A DNA stretch of 64,000 nucleotides from Winogradskyella flava (GTDB lineage Bacteria; Bacteroidota; Bacteroidia; Flavobacteriales; Flavobacteriaceae): positions 1,601,189 to 1,665,188 of the forward strand of contig NZ_JACLCP010000001.1 of NCBI RefSeq assembly GCF_014243395.1. The letters are read 5' to 3'. A program made the translations under genes and the position numbers. Positions 16,671-25,629 of this stretch are shown piece by piece. A model generated the notes under the pieces. It made no database searches and had not been told where the DNA came from. It saw only the letters and a program-made list of their open reading frames with translations. Each line of letters starts with the position of its first letter. Within the stretch, counting starts at the first letter, position 1.

Positions 16671-17558
16671 TTAAAAGGTTAATGAGCTAAGGTAACCTAA
16701 TTTATAAAATTGTAGTAACTTAATATTGGGTTTGGTGCTTAGCAGTTGTTTTGTCAAAGGTTTCTTAAAAATAAAAAACGTAGTTGCTATGATTTTTCTA
16801 AGATGAAGTTCTTTTATTTTCTCAAAAAGCTTCAAAAGGCTATTTTCGGTATTTCTAATATGTTCGTGATTATAAAGTTCATAGAGTCTCTGAGTAGCAA
16901 TTTCCGTCTTTTTTAAAAATTCAGCATTTTTATCTAGTCCTTTATGAATTGCAGAGTTATCTATATGATAGATGTTTGATTTATGGGACTTCATTAAAGC
17001 TCCAAAAAAGAGGTCGTAGCCATAGCCATCATTATTGATTTGAGAACATATCTTTAGGAAGATATTTTTTTTAATCAAAAAATTCGAAGAAACTATATGC
17101 TTGTATGGATGTTTATTTCGTTTTTTAGCTTCGATTTGCTCATATTTCCTACCATATTTCCAGCGTAAAATATATTCACTTTCAGGTGTTTCAGAATCAT
17201 AACAAATTCCCCCATAGATGGCTTCATAGTTATTTTTTTTTATGATTTCAAAATATCTTTCGATGAAGTCTTTGCTTTCGGGAATAACGTCTGCATCTAA
17301 AAAAAGCAACCAATCGTATTTTGCTTTTTGAGCTAATGACTTGCGCGAAGTAATGCGTCCTTTATTCTCTACTGAAATGAGATGATTCGCATTTTCAATA
17401 GATTTACAAATAGCCTTATTTTCCTGCGAGTATAGTACTGAACCGTCTTCCCAGCACAGTATTTCATAATCGAAATCAATAATTTCAAAAGCATTGTCCA
17501 ATGAAATTAAAAGATTTTTAATTTTATAATTATAAACAGGAATGAGTATCGATAGCAT
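16671..17558 (-). CDS. Glycosyltransferase family 2
   Basis: A 295-residue GT-A enzyme with the start MLSILIPVYNYKIKNLLISL, then ILCWEDGS, NKGRITSRKSLAQKAKYDWLL, and LFLDADVIPESKDF as the DXD-type metal and nucleotide site. The middle includes YGGICYDSETPESEYILRWK, reminiscent of GT2 enzymes that add hexoses in lipopolysaccharide loci. It starts 13 bp after ftsE on the same strand and is followed after 5 bp by a second GT2, so all three are probably one transcript. Confidence 0.88.
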   Translation of the reverse strand: MLSILIPVYNYKIKNLLISLDNAFEIIDFDYEILCWEDGSVLYSQENKAICKSIENANHLISVENKGRITSRKSLAQKAKYDWLLFLDADVIPESKDFIERYFEIIKKNNYEAIYGGICYDSETPESEYILRWKYGRKYEQIEAKKRNKHPYKHIVSSNFLIKKNIFLKICSQINNDGYGYDLFFGALMKSHKSNIYHIDNSAIHKGLDKNAEFLKKTEIATQRLYELYNHEHIRNTENSLLKLFEKIKELHLRKIIATTFFIFKKPLTKQLLSTKPNIKLLQFYKLGYLSSLTF

Positions 17559-17571
17559 GGTATTTATACAA

Positions 17572-18255
17572 TTAGCTCTTGCGTTGTACTACCTCGAAGA
17601 CCTTATTTTCATCACATTTTAAAGTCTTGCTTGGGTATTTCAAAAGTAACGCATAATCGTGGGTTGCCATTAATATGGTATTGCCGTTTTTATTTATGTC
17701 TTGCAGCACCTCCATAACTTCAATACTGGTCTGAGGATCTAGATTTCCTGTCGGCTCATCGGCTAAGATGAGTTCTGGATCGTTTAGCAAAGCCCTTGCG
17801 ATAGCGATACGCTGTTGTTCTCCACCAGAAAGCTCATGAGGATATTTAAAGCCTGTAGTTTTCATGCCTACTTTATCCAATACGGTTTCAATGCGCTCAT
17901 TTATGTTATCCTTATCTTGCCAGCCGGTGGCTTTAAGAACAAATTCAAGATTACCATTAATGGTTCGGTCTGGTAGTAACTTGAAATCCTGAAAAACAAT
18001 ACCCAACTTTCTGCGTAAAAAAGGAATATCGTTTTCTTTCATCGTCCTAAGATTAAAATCCACTACGGTGCCTTCCCCTTCATTGAGTTCTAAGTCACCA
18101 TAAAGCGTTTTCATAAAGCTACTTTTTCCACTTCCTGTTTTACCAATAAGATATACAAAATCACCTTTTTGCATTTCAAAATTCACCTTAGAAAGTACCA
18201 AATTGTTACCTTGGTATATCATTGCATCTTTGAGTTGTAAAACCGTTTCGGACAT
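17572..18255 (-). CDS. ftsE: Cell-division ABC transporter ATP-binding protein FtsE
   Basis: A 227-residue ATPase that works with the membrane protein FtsX to activate peptidoglycan hydrolases at the division site. Walker A GKTGSGKS is at residues 38-45, followed by the Q-loop in GIVFQDFKLLPDRTI, the signature LSGGEQQR, Walker B LILADEPTGNLD and the switch ATHDYALL. The PDRT wording after the Q-loop and the GNTILMATHDY ending are typical FtsE. No ftsX is adjacent. It leads an operon with two glycosyltransferases, and a TACATTTA -7 element lies at 18281-18288. Confidence 0.93.
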   Translation of the reverse strand: MSETVLQLKDAMIYQGNNLVLSKVNFEMQKGDFVYLIGKTGSGKSSFMKTLYGDLELNEGEGTVVDFNLRTMKENDIPFLRRKLGIVFQDFKLLPDRTINGNLEFVLKATGWQDKDNINERIETVLDKVGMKTTGFKYPHELSGGEQQRIAIARALLNDPELILADEPTGNLDPQTSIEVMEVLQDINKNGNTILMATHDYALLLKYPSKTLKCDENKVFEVVQRKS

Positions 18256-18280
18256 ATTTTGGCTTAAATTTTGATTAGCG

Positions 18281-18288
18281 TAAATGTA
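18281..18288 (-). promoter_or_regulatory. ftsE promoter -7-like element (TACATTTA)
   Basis: On the minus strand TACATTTA lies 26 bp upstream of the ftsE ATG. It matches seven of the eight TAnnTTTG positions including wildcards. Confidence 0.45.
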
Positions 18289-18427
18289 TTATTAATAAAA
18301 TCAAATATCAAATCAACAATAAATAGTTTAACATCAAAGTTTAATAATTAATACATGGACTTTTAACATTTAATAAATCCGTTTATAATTATACATAATT
18401 TCTACCGTTATAGATTTTGTATTGAAT

Positions 18428-18435
18428 TATATTTG
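18428..18435 (+). promoter_or_regulatory. -7 element TATATTTG before the TPR protein
   Basis: TATATTTG is a full TAnnTTTG match 45 bp upstream of the ATG at 18480. No good -33 TTG is evident at the usual spacing. Confidence 0.5.
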
Positions 18436-18479
18436 AATAGAAAGAATCATCAATAAATAATAATCAAAAAACGACTAAA

Positions 18480-21400
18480 ATGCTACTTCTCAAAAGACAA
18501 ATCATTATCGTTTTTTTCGCTTTTACTTGTTTGGGTTTTACACAAAATTCGGCAGTGTATACAAGCGATTTAAAAGACTACCAGAAAGCATTGACCTTAT
18601 ATAATAACAAACAGTATAAAGCTGCCCAATCTCTGTTTGATGATATTAAGTACAACACGGACGATGCTGTTATAAAGTCAGATTGCTCTTATTATATTGC
18701 AAATTGCGCTGTGCGTTTAAATCAAAATAATGCAGACGATTTAATTACGGAATTTGTTGAAGAATATCCAACGAGTACCAAGCGTAATACAGCATTCTTG
18801 GACGTTGCGGATTATTATTTTGAAAATTCCAAATATGCTTATGCACGTAAATGGTATCAGAAAGTAGATGAACTAAGTATCTCGCGTTCTGAGCGGGATC
18901 GATTCAACTTTAATTATGGATATAGCCTTTATGCCACTAAGAGTAAAACTCAGGCGACTAAGTATTTAAATCGTGTAGTAAATTCTAAGGAATATGGTTC
19001 TCAAGCCAAATATTATATTGGTTATATGGCTTATGAAGGTGATGATTATGATACGGCAAATGAGTATTTCGATCAAGTAAGCGATAATGAAAAGTACAAG
19101 GAGAAGCTCTCTTATTATCAGGCGGATTTAAACTTCAAATTAGGAAAATTTGAAAAGGCTATTGAGCTTGCAAAGGAACAATTACCAAATGTAAGAGGCG
19201 AAGAGGAATCAGAACTATCCAAAATCATTGGTGAAAGTTATTTTAACCTAGAGCAATACGCCGAAGCATTGCCATATTTAAAGGTCTATGAAGGTAAACG
19301 TGGCAAATGGAATAATACCGATTACTATCAGCTAGGCTATACATACTACAAGCAAAATGATTTTGAATCTGCGATTTCAGAGTTCAATAAAATCATTGAT
19401 GGCAACAATGCAGTAGCCCAAAATGCATATTACCATTTGGGTGAAAGCTATATCAATTTAGATAAGAAGCAGGAAGCTTTAAATGCTTTTAGGAATGCCT
19501 CGGAAATGGATTATGATTTAAAAATCCAAGAAGATGCATGGTTAAACTATGCTAAGATCAGTTATGAGATTGGTAATCCATATCAGTCTGTTCCACAAGT
19601 ATTAGCTGGTTATTTAGATAAATATCCAGAAACGAGTTATAAAGAGGAAATTGAAACATTGTTAATCGATTCCTACATCACGTCCAAAAACTATAAAGAA
19701 GCACTAGAACTCCTAAAAGGAATGAATAGTTTTGAAAATAAGGTGGCTTATCAAAAAGTAGCATTTTTAAGAGGCATTGAACTCTACAATGAAACACGAT
19801 ATAACGAAGCTTTGGATTTATTCAATAGTTCGTTACAGGAGCCAAGAGACCCAGTTTTTGTTGCAAAAGCTACATTTTGGAAAGCAGAAACAGAATACAA
19901 CTTAACGAATTATAATGATGCGCTGATTGGCTTTAAGCAATTTGATGGTATGGGAGAATCTTCAAGTTTACCGGAAAGCGACAATTTGGGTTATAATTTG
20001 GCTTATACCTACTTTAAATTGAAGGATTACAGCAATGCTTCTAAATATTTTCAGAAATTTATAGATAAAAACTCTAGCGACAGATCACGAAGAAACGATG
20101 CCTATTTAAGGTTGGCTGATGGTTATTTTGTATCGAGTAAATATCAAAGTGCTATAAATGCTTACGATAAGGCAATTCAAATCAATGAGATTGAAACGGA
20201 TTATGCTGCTTTTCAGAAAGCAATGAGTCAAGGCTATTTGGGAAAAAGCACCAAAAAGATTTCTGAGCTATCTACGTTTATAGAGGGCTATCCAAAATCA
20301 GCTTTAAGAGATGATGCCATGTATGAGTTAGCAAATTCTTATGTTAAGTCTGGTGATTCTGATAAAGCTATGCAAATGTACGATCGTTTGAATTCCGAAT
20401 ATAGACGAAGCGCATTTACATCAAAAGCATTGTTGCGTCAAGGCTTAGTCTACTATAATGCAAGTGATAATGAGCTTGCCTTAGCCAAATTTAAAAAAGT
20501 AGCCAAGGATTTTCCTGGTTCTGGTGAAGCGGTTCAAGCCGTGTCTACAGCACGTTTAATTTATATAGATTTAGGACGAGTAGACGAGTATGCACGTTGG
20601 GTAAAATCATTGGATTATGTTGAGGTCACAGATGTTGAGTTGGATAACACTATGTATTTAGCAGCTGAAAAGCCATATTTAGACAATGATACCGATAACG
20701 CCATAAGGCAGTTCAATAAATATCTAAATCAATTCCCGAATGGTATTCATGCTTTAAAATCGCACTTCTATCTAGCGCAGTTATATTACAAAAAAGATTT
20801 GTTCGAAAATGCACAACCACATTACCAATATGTAGTTGAAGCCTCAAAAAGTGAATATACAGAGCAGGCCATGGTACGGCTATGTGAAATCTATTTGACA
20901 GATTCTAATTGGTCTAAAGCGATTCCAGTTTTAAAAACTTTAGAAACGGAAGCCGATTATCCTCAAAATGTTCTGTATGCGCAATCGAATTTAATGAATG
21001 CGTACTATCAAACAGAAGATTTCGCTTCGGCGGAAAGTTATGCTGAAAAAGTGTTAGCGAATTCAAATTTAGATAACAAAGTAAAAAGCGATGCTAAGAT
21101 TATCATTGCGCGTTCCGCTATAAAAACCGGAAACGAGGCTAGAGCAAAAGATGCTTATGCAGATGTAGAGAAGATTGCAACAGGAGGTGTCGCTGCTGAA
21201 GCGTTGTACTACAATGGCTATTTTAAAAATAAGGAAGGTAAGTATAAAGCTTCCAATGTAACCATTCAAAAATTAGCTAAAGACTACAGTAGCTATAAAT
21301 ATTACAGCGCAAAAGGGCTAGTTGTAATGGCAAAGAACTTCTATGCTTTGGGAGACGCCTTTCAAGCGACGTATATTTTGGAAAGTGTAATTTCTAATTT

Positions 21401-21503
21401 CCCAGATTTTGACGATGTAGTCCAAGAGGCAAAATTTGAACTTAATAAAATAAAAGCAGAAGAAGCAAAAACAAATTCATCAATCGAAACAGACGACAAC
21501 TAG
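18480..21503 (+). CDS. Large secreted tetratricopeptide-repeat protein
   Basis: A 1007-residue protein with an N-terminal signal peptide (IIIVFFAFTCLGFTQ) followed by TPR-like helical repeats over nearly its full length, for example LYNNKQYKAAQSLFDDI, YYKQNDFESAISEFNKII, YFVSSKYQSAINAYDKAI and LYYKKDLFENAQPHYQYV. The repeat phase is about 34-37 residues. Such solenoids act as scaffolds, here in the periplasm. It is followed after 54 bp by an outer-membrane barrel, so an outer-membrane complex is plausible. A conserved partner function is not known to me. The C-terminus (AKTNSSIETDDN) is polar. Confidence 0.8.
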   Translation: MLLLKRQIIIVFFAFTCLGFTQNSAVYTSDLKDYQKALTLYNNKQYKAAQSLFDDIKYNTDDAVIKSDCSYYIANCAVRLNQNNADDLITEFVEEYPTSTKRNTAFLDVADYYFENSKYAYARKWYQKVDELSISRSERDRFNFNYGYSLYATKSKTQATKYLNRVVNSKEYGSQAKYYIGYMAYEGDDYDTANEYFDQVSDNEKYKEKLSYYQADLNFKLGKFEKAIELAKEQLPNVRGEEESELSKIIGESYFNLEQYAEALPYLKVYEGKRGKWNNTDYYQLGYTYYKQNDFESAISEFNKIIDGNNAVAQNAYYHLGESYINLDKKQEALNAFRNASEMDYDLKIQEDAWLNYAKISYEIGNPYQSVPQVLAGYLDKYPETSYKEEIETLLIDSYITSKNYKEALELLKGMNSFENKVAYQKVAFLRGIELYNETRYNEALDLFNSSLQEPRDPVFVAKATFWKAETEYNLTNYNDALIGFKQFDGMGESSSLPESDNLGYNLAYTYFKLKDYSNASKYFQKFIDKNSSDRSRRNDAYLRLADGYFVSSKYQSAINAYDKAIQINEIETDYAAFQKAMSQGYLGKSTKKISELSTFIEGYPKSALRDDAMYELANSYVKSGDSDKAMQMYDRLNSEYRRSAFTSKALLRQGLVYYNASDNELALAKFKKVAKDFPGSGEAVQAVSTARLIYIDLGRVDEYARWVKSLDYVEVTDVELDNTMYLAAEKPYLDNDTDNAIRQFNKYLNQFPNGIHALKSHFYLAQLYYKKDLFENAQPHYQYVVEASKSEYTEQAMVRLCEIYLTDSNWSKAIPVLKTLETEADYPQNVLYAQSNLMNAYYQTEDFASAESYAEKVLANSNLDNKVKSDAKIIIARSAIKTGNEARAKDAYADVEKIATGGVAAEALYYNGYFKNKEGKYKASNVTIQKLAKDYSSYKYYSAKGLVVMAKNFYALGDAFQATYILESVISNFPDFDDVVQEAKFELNKIKAEEAKTNSSIETDDN

Positions 21504-21508
21504 AACTG

Positions 21509-21531
21509 GACACTGAGGCTCTCGAAGTGTC
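21509..21531. repeat. Dispersed repeat GACACTGAGG..TCGAAGTGTC
   Basis: The 54-bp gap between the TPR and barrel genes holds GACACT ... AGTGTC, 6-bp inverted arms around GAGGCTCTCGA. The core CTGAGGCTCTCGAA matches CTGAGGTTCTCGAA at 23328 and 25198 with one difference, so it belongs to the same dispersed repeat set. Confidence 0.55.
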
Positions 21532-21557
21532 GTTTAAGTGCAATCAAAATATATAAA

Positions 21558-23303
21558 ATGAAAATCAAGTTTTTAATCTTTATAATCACCATATCAAGTA
21601 GTCTGTCTTTTACATTCGCTCAAGAGCGCACCAAAGACACTATTGATGATCAAGTTGTAAATGTTGTAAAGCCATATACACCAACAATTTCGGATGCCTT
21701 TAAAATTAAGGATACACCAAAATTGAGCGATTCCAATATGGTAAAGAAAAAAGAAGTCAAGTATAATATATTTTCAATTCCAGTGGCATCAACATTCACA
21801 CCAGCAAAAGGTAAAGCAGCAAAGGTGGATAAGGCGAAGCCTGTATACCTATATGATAATTATGCCTCTTTAGGTGTTGGAACATATACGACAATATTGG
21901 GTGAGGTTTATCTTAACCACGAATTAAGTAATACCGAAAATGTAGGTGGTTATTTCAGCCATCACTCTTCAGGAGGAGGCATTGATGGATTATTGTTAGA
22001 TGACAGCTTTGCAAAAACAGGTTTAAACGCGTACTACTCTCAAAAATTAAGAGATTTCTCATGGAAAGTGAATGGAGGTTTTGACATAATGACCTATAAT
22101 TGGTATGGTTTGCCTGAAGATTTCTTTTCTGAAGCTCCAGTTGATCAAAACGATACCAGGCACACGTTTAGCGGTTTCCATCTTGGAGGTAAGCTAAAGT
22201 TTGATGATGCTATCATTAAAGATGGAAGCGTACGTTTTAGGCGTTTTGGAGATGATTATGACTCAGGTGAAAATCGATTTGTTGCAACAACAAGTTTTGA
22301 TGTGCCTGTACAAGGTGAGGAAATCAGTACAGAGTTTTATATAGACTACATTGGTGGTAGTTTTGATAATGGTTTTAGCTCTCCAGATGAAATTAAATAT
22401 GGAAATGTCACATTTGGCTTATCACCATCATTTCAATTAAAACAAGATGATCTAACCGTTAATTTAGGTTTGAGATTAGTGTATCTAAATGATACGGAGT
22501 TTAGTGATAACCAATTCTTTATTTATCCAAATATTGAAGCGACTTATCGTTTAGTTGATGAAATTTTAATTGCCTATGGTGGTATTACAGGACAACTGCA
22601 GCAAAACTCTTATTACGATTTTGCCAATGAGAATCCATTTGTGTCACCAACACTGTTTGTGGTCCCGACTGATCAACGTTTCAATGGTTTTATAGGACTA
22701 AAAGGAAAGCTATCTAACAACGTAAGCTATAATATTAAGGGTAATTATTATTCTGAAGGCAATAAAGCGCTTTTTAAGGCGAATAATATTAACAGTGAGC
22801 CCTTTGGTGATAGAGATGATATTAATTATCAATTTGGAAATTCATTTGGCGTAGTGTACGACGACGTTAATACCTTTTCAGTTGGAGGTGAATTAAATAT
22901 TGATGTCAATAGGAATTTCACACTTGGATTTAAAGGTGAGTATTTCAGTTATAATACAGATGAACAATCCGAAGCATGGAACTTACCAGATGTTACGGGA
23001 TCTATTTTTATGGATGTTCAGATTACTGAGAAATGGTTTGCTGGTGCAAGTGCCTTTTATGTCGGTGAGCGAAAAGACCAACAAGAACGAATAGGTCCAT
23101 TTGTTAATCCCAATCCTCCGATAACAACCACTTTGGAAAGTTATTTTGATGCTAACGCACATGTAGGCTATAAGGTCAATGACCAATTATCGGTTTTTGC
23201 TAAGGTTAATAATATGCTGAACCAAGATTATGAGCGCTATTTAAATTTCCCTGTTCAAGGGATACAAGCCTTGGCAGGTGCAACCTATCAATTTGATTTT
23301 TGA
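21558..23303 (+). CDS. TonB-receptor-like outer-membrane beta-barrel (no plug)
   Basis: A 581-residue protein with a signal peptide (FLIFIITISSSLSFTFAQ), a short Lys-rich periplasmic segment and a long beta-barrel with alternating strands rich in Tyr and Gly. The C-terminus ends in ATYQFDF, with the terminal Phe typical of BAM substrates, and NNMLNQDYERYLNFPVQG is typical of the last strands of TonB-dependent receptors. The roughly 150-residue plug domain is missing for its length, so it is not a standard receptor. It follows the TPR gene and may form a complex with it. Confidence 0.75.
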   Translation: MKIKFLIFIITISSSLSFTFAQERTKDTIDDQVVNVVKPYTPTISDAFKIKDTPKLSDSNMVKKKEVKYNIFSIPVASTFTPAKGKAAKVDKAKPVYLYDNYASLGVGTYTTILGEVYLNHELSNTENVGGYFSHHSSGGGIDGLLLDDSFAKTGLNAYYSQKLRDFSWKVNGGFDIMTYNWYGLPEDFFSEAPVDQNDTRHTFSGFHLGGKLKFDDAIIKDGSVRFRRFGDDYDSGENRFVATTSFDVPVQGEEISTEFYIDYIGGSFDNGFSSPDEIKYGNVTFGLSPSFQLKQDDLTVNLGLRLVYLNDTEFSDNQFFIYPNIEATYRLVDEILIAYGGITGQLQQNSYYDFANENPFVSPTLFVVPTDQRFNGFIGLKGKLSNNVSYNIKGNYYSEGNKALFKANNINSEPFGDRDDINYQFGNSFGVVYDDVNTFSVGGELNIDVNRNFTLGFKGEYFSYNTDEQSEAWNLPDVTGSIFMDVQITEKWFAGASAFYVGERKDQQERIGPFVNPNPPITTTLESYFDANAHVGYKVNDQLSVFAKVNNMLNQDYERYLNFPVQGIQALAGATYQFDF

Positions 23304-23404
23304 CGCGAAGCGTCATCCTGAACGGAGGCTGAGGTTCTCGAAATCTGCACAGGATCTCATGACTTATCGTCGTTGTGAGGAACTTGTGACAAAGCAATCT
23401 CTTT
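23301..23404. repeat. Composite of dispersed intergenic repeats
   Basis: Directly at the barrel stop lies TGACGCgaaGCGTCA, then TCATCCTGAACGGAGGCTGA and GGTTCTCGAA (23313-23342). That 30-bp unit recurs with one mismatch at 25183-25212. Next comes a GTGAGGAAC...AAAGCAATCTC unit, a wording I know from repeats in many Bacteroidota genomes. Three repeat types are thus stacked in about 100 bp. Confidence 0.65.
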
Positions 23405-23421
23405 CTTTTTAGTTATAATTT

Positions 23422-23451
23422 AAAGCGTTTTAATTCGAAACGCTTTTCTTA
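23422..23451 (+). terminator. Terminator after the barrel gene
   Basis: AAAGCGTTT and AAACGCTTT form a 9-bp stem with a 7-base loop, followed by TCTTATTTTT. It lies beyond the repeat block, 119 bp after the barrel stop. Confidence 0.65.
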
Positions 23452-23531
23452 TTTTTACATTTATTGTCACTTCGAGTGGTTTTACCATTTACAGAATCGT
23501 AACTAGTAGTCATTTTAATCTTACTCAAAAC

Positions 23532-25151
23532 ATGAAAAAATTATTACCAATTTTAGCTCTTATCACAATGCTTTCTTGCCAAAACGAAAAGCAAGAAGCA
23601 GATACCATAGTTGTCAATGCCAATATTTATACGGTAGATAAAGATTTTAGTAAATCAGAAGCCTTTGCTGTTAAAGATGGTAAAATCATAGAAGTTGGTA
23701 CTACGAGTGCTATTGAAAAGAAGTATAGCGCAGCAGATACTATAAATGCCAATGGACATACAATTGTTCCAGGATTAATCGATGCCCATTGTCATTTCCT
23801 GGGGCTAGGTTTTAATCAGCAAGCTGTAGATTTGGTCGGGACAGAAAGTTTTGAAGAGGTTGTGAAGCGTGTTATAGATTTTCAAAATAAGTACAAGCGA
23901 GACTTCATTGTTGGCAGAGGTTGGGATCAAAACGATTGGGAAGATAAAGAGTTTCCAAATAAGACGTTATTAGACAAGCTATTTCCAGATACGCCAATCG
24001 CTTTAACCCGTGTTGATGGACATGCGATACTTTGCAACCAAGCAGCTTTGGATTTAGGAAAAGTAACAGCTAAAAGCAAAGTAGATGGAGGAGAAGTCGT
24101 TCTTGAAAATGGTGAACTTACAGGTGTTTTAGTGGATAATGCCGAAAATCTAGTGATGAATTATTGGCCTAAGCCAAATAGAAAGGACATGGTAGAGGCG
24201 CTGATGGCAGCCCAAGATATTTGTTTTGATTTAGGATTAACAACAGTTGATGATGCAGGCCTTGGACAAGACGCTATAGAAATTATTGACAGCCTTCAAA
24301 AGGCTGGAGACTTAAAGATGCGTGTGTATGCTATGGTATCCTATTCGCCAAAGAATATGGATTACTTTTTAGATAAAGGCATTATAAAAACAGAGCATTT
24401 AAATGTGCGTTCATTTAAATTTTATGCAGATGGCGCTTTGGGTTCCAGAGGTGCAATGTTAAAAGAACCCTATAGTGATAAACCAGGGCATTTAGGATTA
24501 TTAGTAACGGATTTGGAAACCTTAGGAAAGGCTGCTGAACGCATTGCAAATTCGGACTACCAGATGAATACGCATGCTATTGGTGATTCGGCCAATTATG
24601 CAGTTTTAAAAACATATAACAAAGTTTTAGAGGGCAAAAGCGATAGAAGATGGCGCGTAGAACATGCTCAAGTCGTATCTCAAGAAGATTTTGATTTATA
24701 TAAAAATGTATTCCCATCTATACAGCCAACGCATGCAACTAGTGATATGTATTGGGCAAAGGATAGGGTAGGTGAAGAACGTGTGAAAGGTGCTTATGCC
24801 TACAAACAATTATTAGAAGCCTATGGTAAAGTCGCCTTGGGAACTGATTTTCCTGTGGAGCGTGTGAGTCCATTTCTAACTTTTTATGCCGCAGTGGCAA
24901 GACAGGATTTGAAACAATATCCTGAAGGAGGCTTTCAAATGGAAAATGCACTAACTAGGCAAGAAACCTTAAAAGGAATGACCATTTGGGCAGCCCATTC
25001 CAATTTTGAAGAAAACGAAAAGGGCAGTATCGAAGTCGGGAAATTTGCGGATTTTATTGTTTTAGATAAAGATATTATGACAGTTGATGTTAATGAGATT
25101 CCAAATATTAAGGTGTTAAAAACTGTTGTTGGAGGTGATGAAGTACAGTAA
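23532..25151 (+). CDS. Amidohydrolase family 3 lipoprotein (YtcJ-like)
   Basis: A 539-residue amidohydrolase with a lipoprotein signal (lipobox MLSC, Cys16), so it acts in the periplasm or on the cell surface. Metal ligands of the family are visible in IDAHCHF (His86, His88). Other family motifs are VGRGWDQNDW, TRVDGHAILCNQAALDLG, FYADGALGSRGAML, NTHAIGDSAN, RVEHAQVV, and ALGTDFPVE with the catalytic Asp, and a C-terminal composite beta domain (GSIEVGKFADFIVLDKD). It hydrolyses an amide or related bond of an unknown small substrate. It is flanked by dispersed repeats and looks monocistronic. Confidence 0.9.
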   Translation: MKKLLPILALITMLSCQNEKQEADTIVVNANIYTVDKDFSKSEAFAVKDGKIIEVGTTSAIEKKYSAADTINANGHTIVPGLIDAHCHFLGLGFNQQAVDLVGTESFEEVVKRVIDFQNKYKRDFIVGRGWDQNDWEDKEFPNKTLLDKLFPDTPIALTRVDGHAILCNQAALDLGKVTAKSKVDGGEVVLENGELTGVLVDNAENLVMNYWPKPNRKDMVEALMAAQDICFDLGLTTVDDAGLGQDAIEIIDSLQKAGDLKMRVYAMVSYSPKNMDYFLDKGIIKTEHLNVRSFKFYADGALGSRGAMLKEPYSDKPGHLGLLVTDLETLGKAAERIANSDYQMNTHAIGDSANYAVLKTYNKVLEGKSDRRWRVEHAQVVSQEDFDLYKNVFPSIQPTHATSDMYWAKDRVGEERVKGAYAYKQLLEAYGKVALGTDFPVERVSPFLTFYAAVARQDLKQYPEGGFQMENALTRQETLKGMTIWAAHSNFEENEKGSIEVGKFADFIVLDKDIMTVDVNEIPNIKVLKTVVGGDEVQ

Positions 25152-25152
25152 A

Positions 25153-25230
25153 ATTCCTGAGAAAGCAAGAATCTCCTTTTTGTCATCCTAAACGGAGGCT
25201 GAGGTTCTCGAAGCCTGTTTAGGATTTTAT
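25153..25230. repeat. Two adjoining dispersed repeats
   Basis: Right after the amidohydrolase stop comes a degenerate ATTCCTG..CAAGAAT hairpin (25153-25176). It is followed by the 30-bp unit shared with 23313-23342, here enclosed by 9-bp inverted arms ATCCTAAAC (25185-25193) and GTTTAGGAT (25217-25225). Confidence 0.65.
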
Positions 25231-25240
25231 AATTTTTAAA

Positions 25241-25629
25241 ATGAAGAATTTATTTTGTTTTGTGTTTTTTATTGCGTCAATAGCTAGCTTTTCTCAAGAG
25301 TTGATTGTTGCAAAACATTAGAGGATGTACAAAAATCACTTCATGGTAATTGGGAAATAAAAGATTCTATAAGTAACATTTATTATAATATATGGTTTAA
25401 AGGTAAGGTTGGAGGATTTGATGAATTAGAAAGGACAGCTGAGGAAAGACAGATAAATTTTGTTTCATGTCAGCCAGCTATTGAGATTTTGAAAACTGAC
25501 AAAGGATTCGAAATCTATTTCGTTGAATTGATAAGTAGTTATAAAGAAAGGATATTACAATTGAATAAGAATAGCTTCGTAATTACAAATGGAGATTCTA
25601 AAATTGAATATGTACGAGTCAAAGAATGA
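25241..25629 (+). pseudogene. Frameshifted small secreted lipocalin-like protein
   Basis: An ATG at 25241 opens a signal peptide (MKNLFCFVFFIASIASFSQE), but this frame stops at 25319-25321. From about 25303 another frame continues without a stop to 25629, reading DCCKTLEDVQKSLHGNWEIK and ending IEYVRVKE. Joined, they give about 129 residues with a lipocalin-like HGNWEI start. One missing base near 25301 would explain it. It is either a decayed gene or a sequencing or assembly error. It sits next to dispersed repeats and abuts the stop of the convergent methyltransferase. Confidence 0.65.

Noticed and set aside
23206..23397. A 63-codon minus-strand frame over the barrel end and repeat block
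   Set aside because: It is made of repeat sequence and antisense barrel codons.
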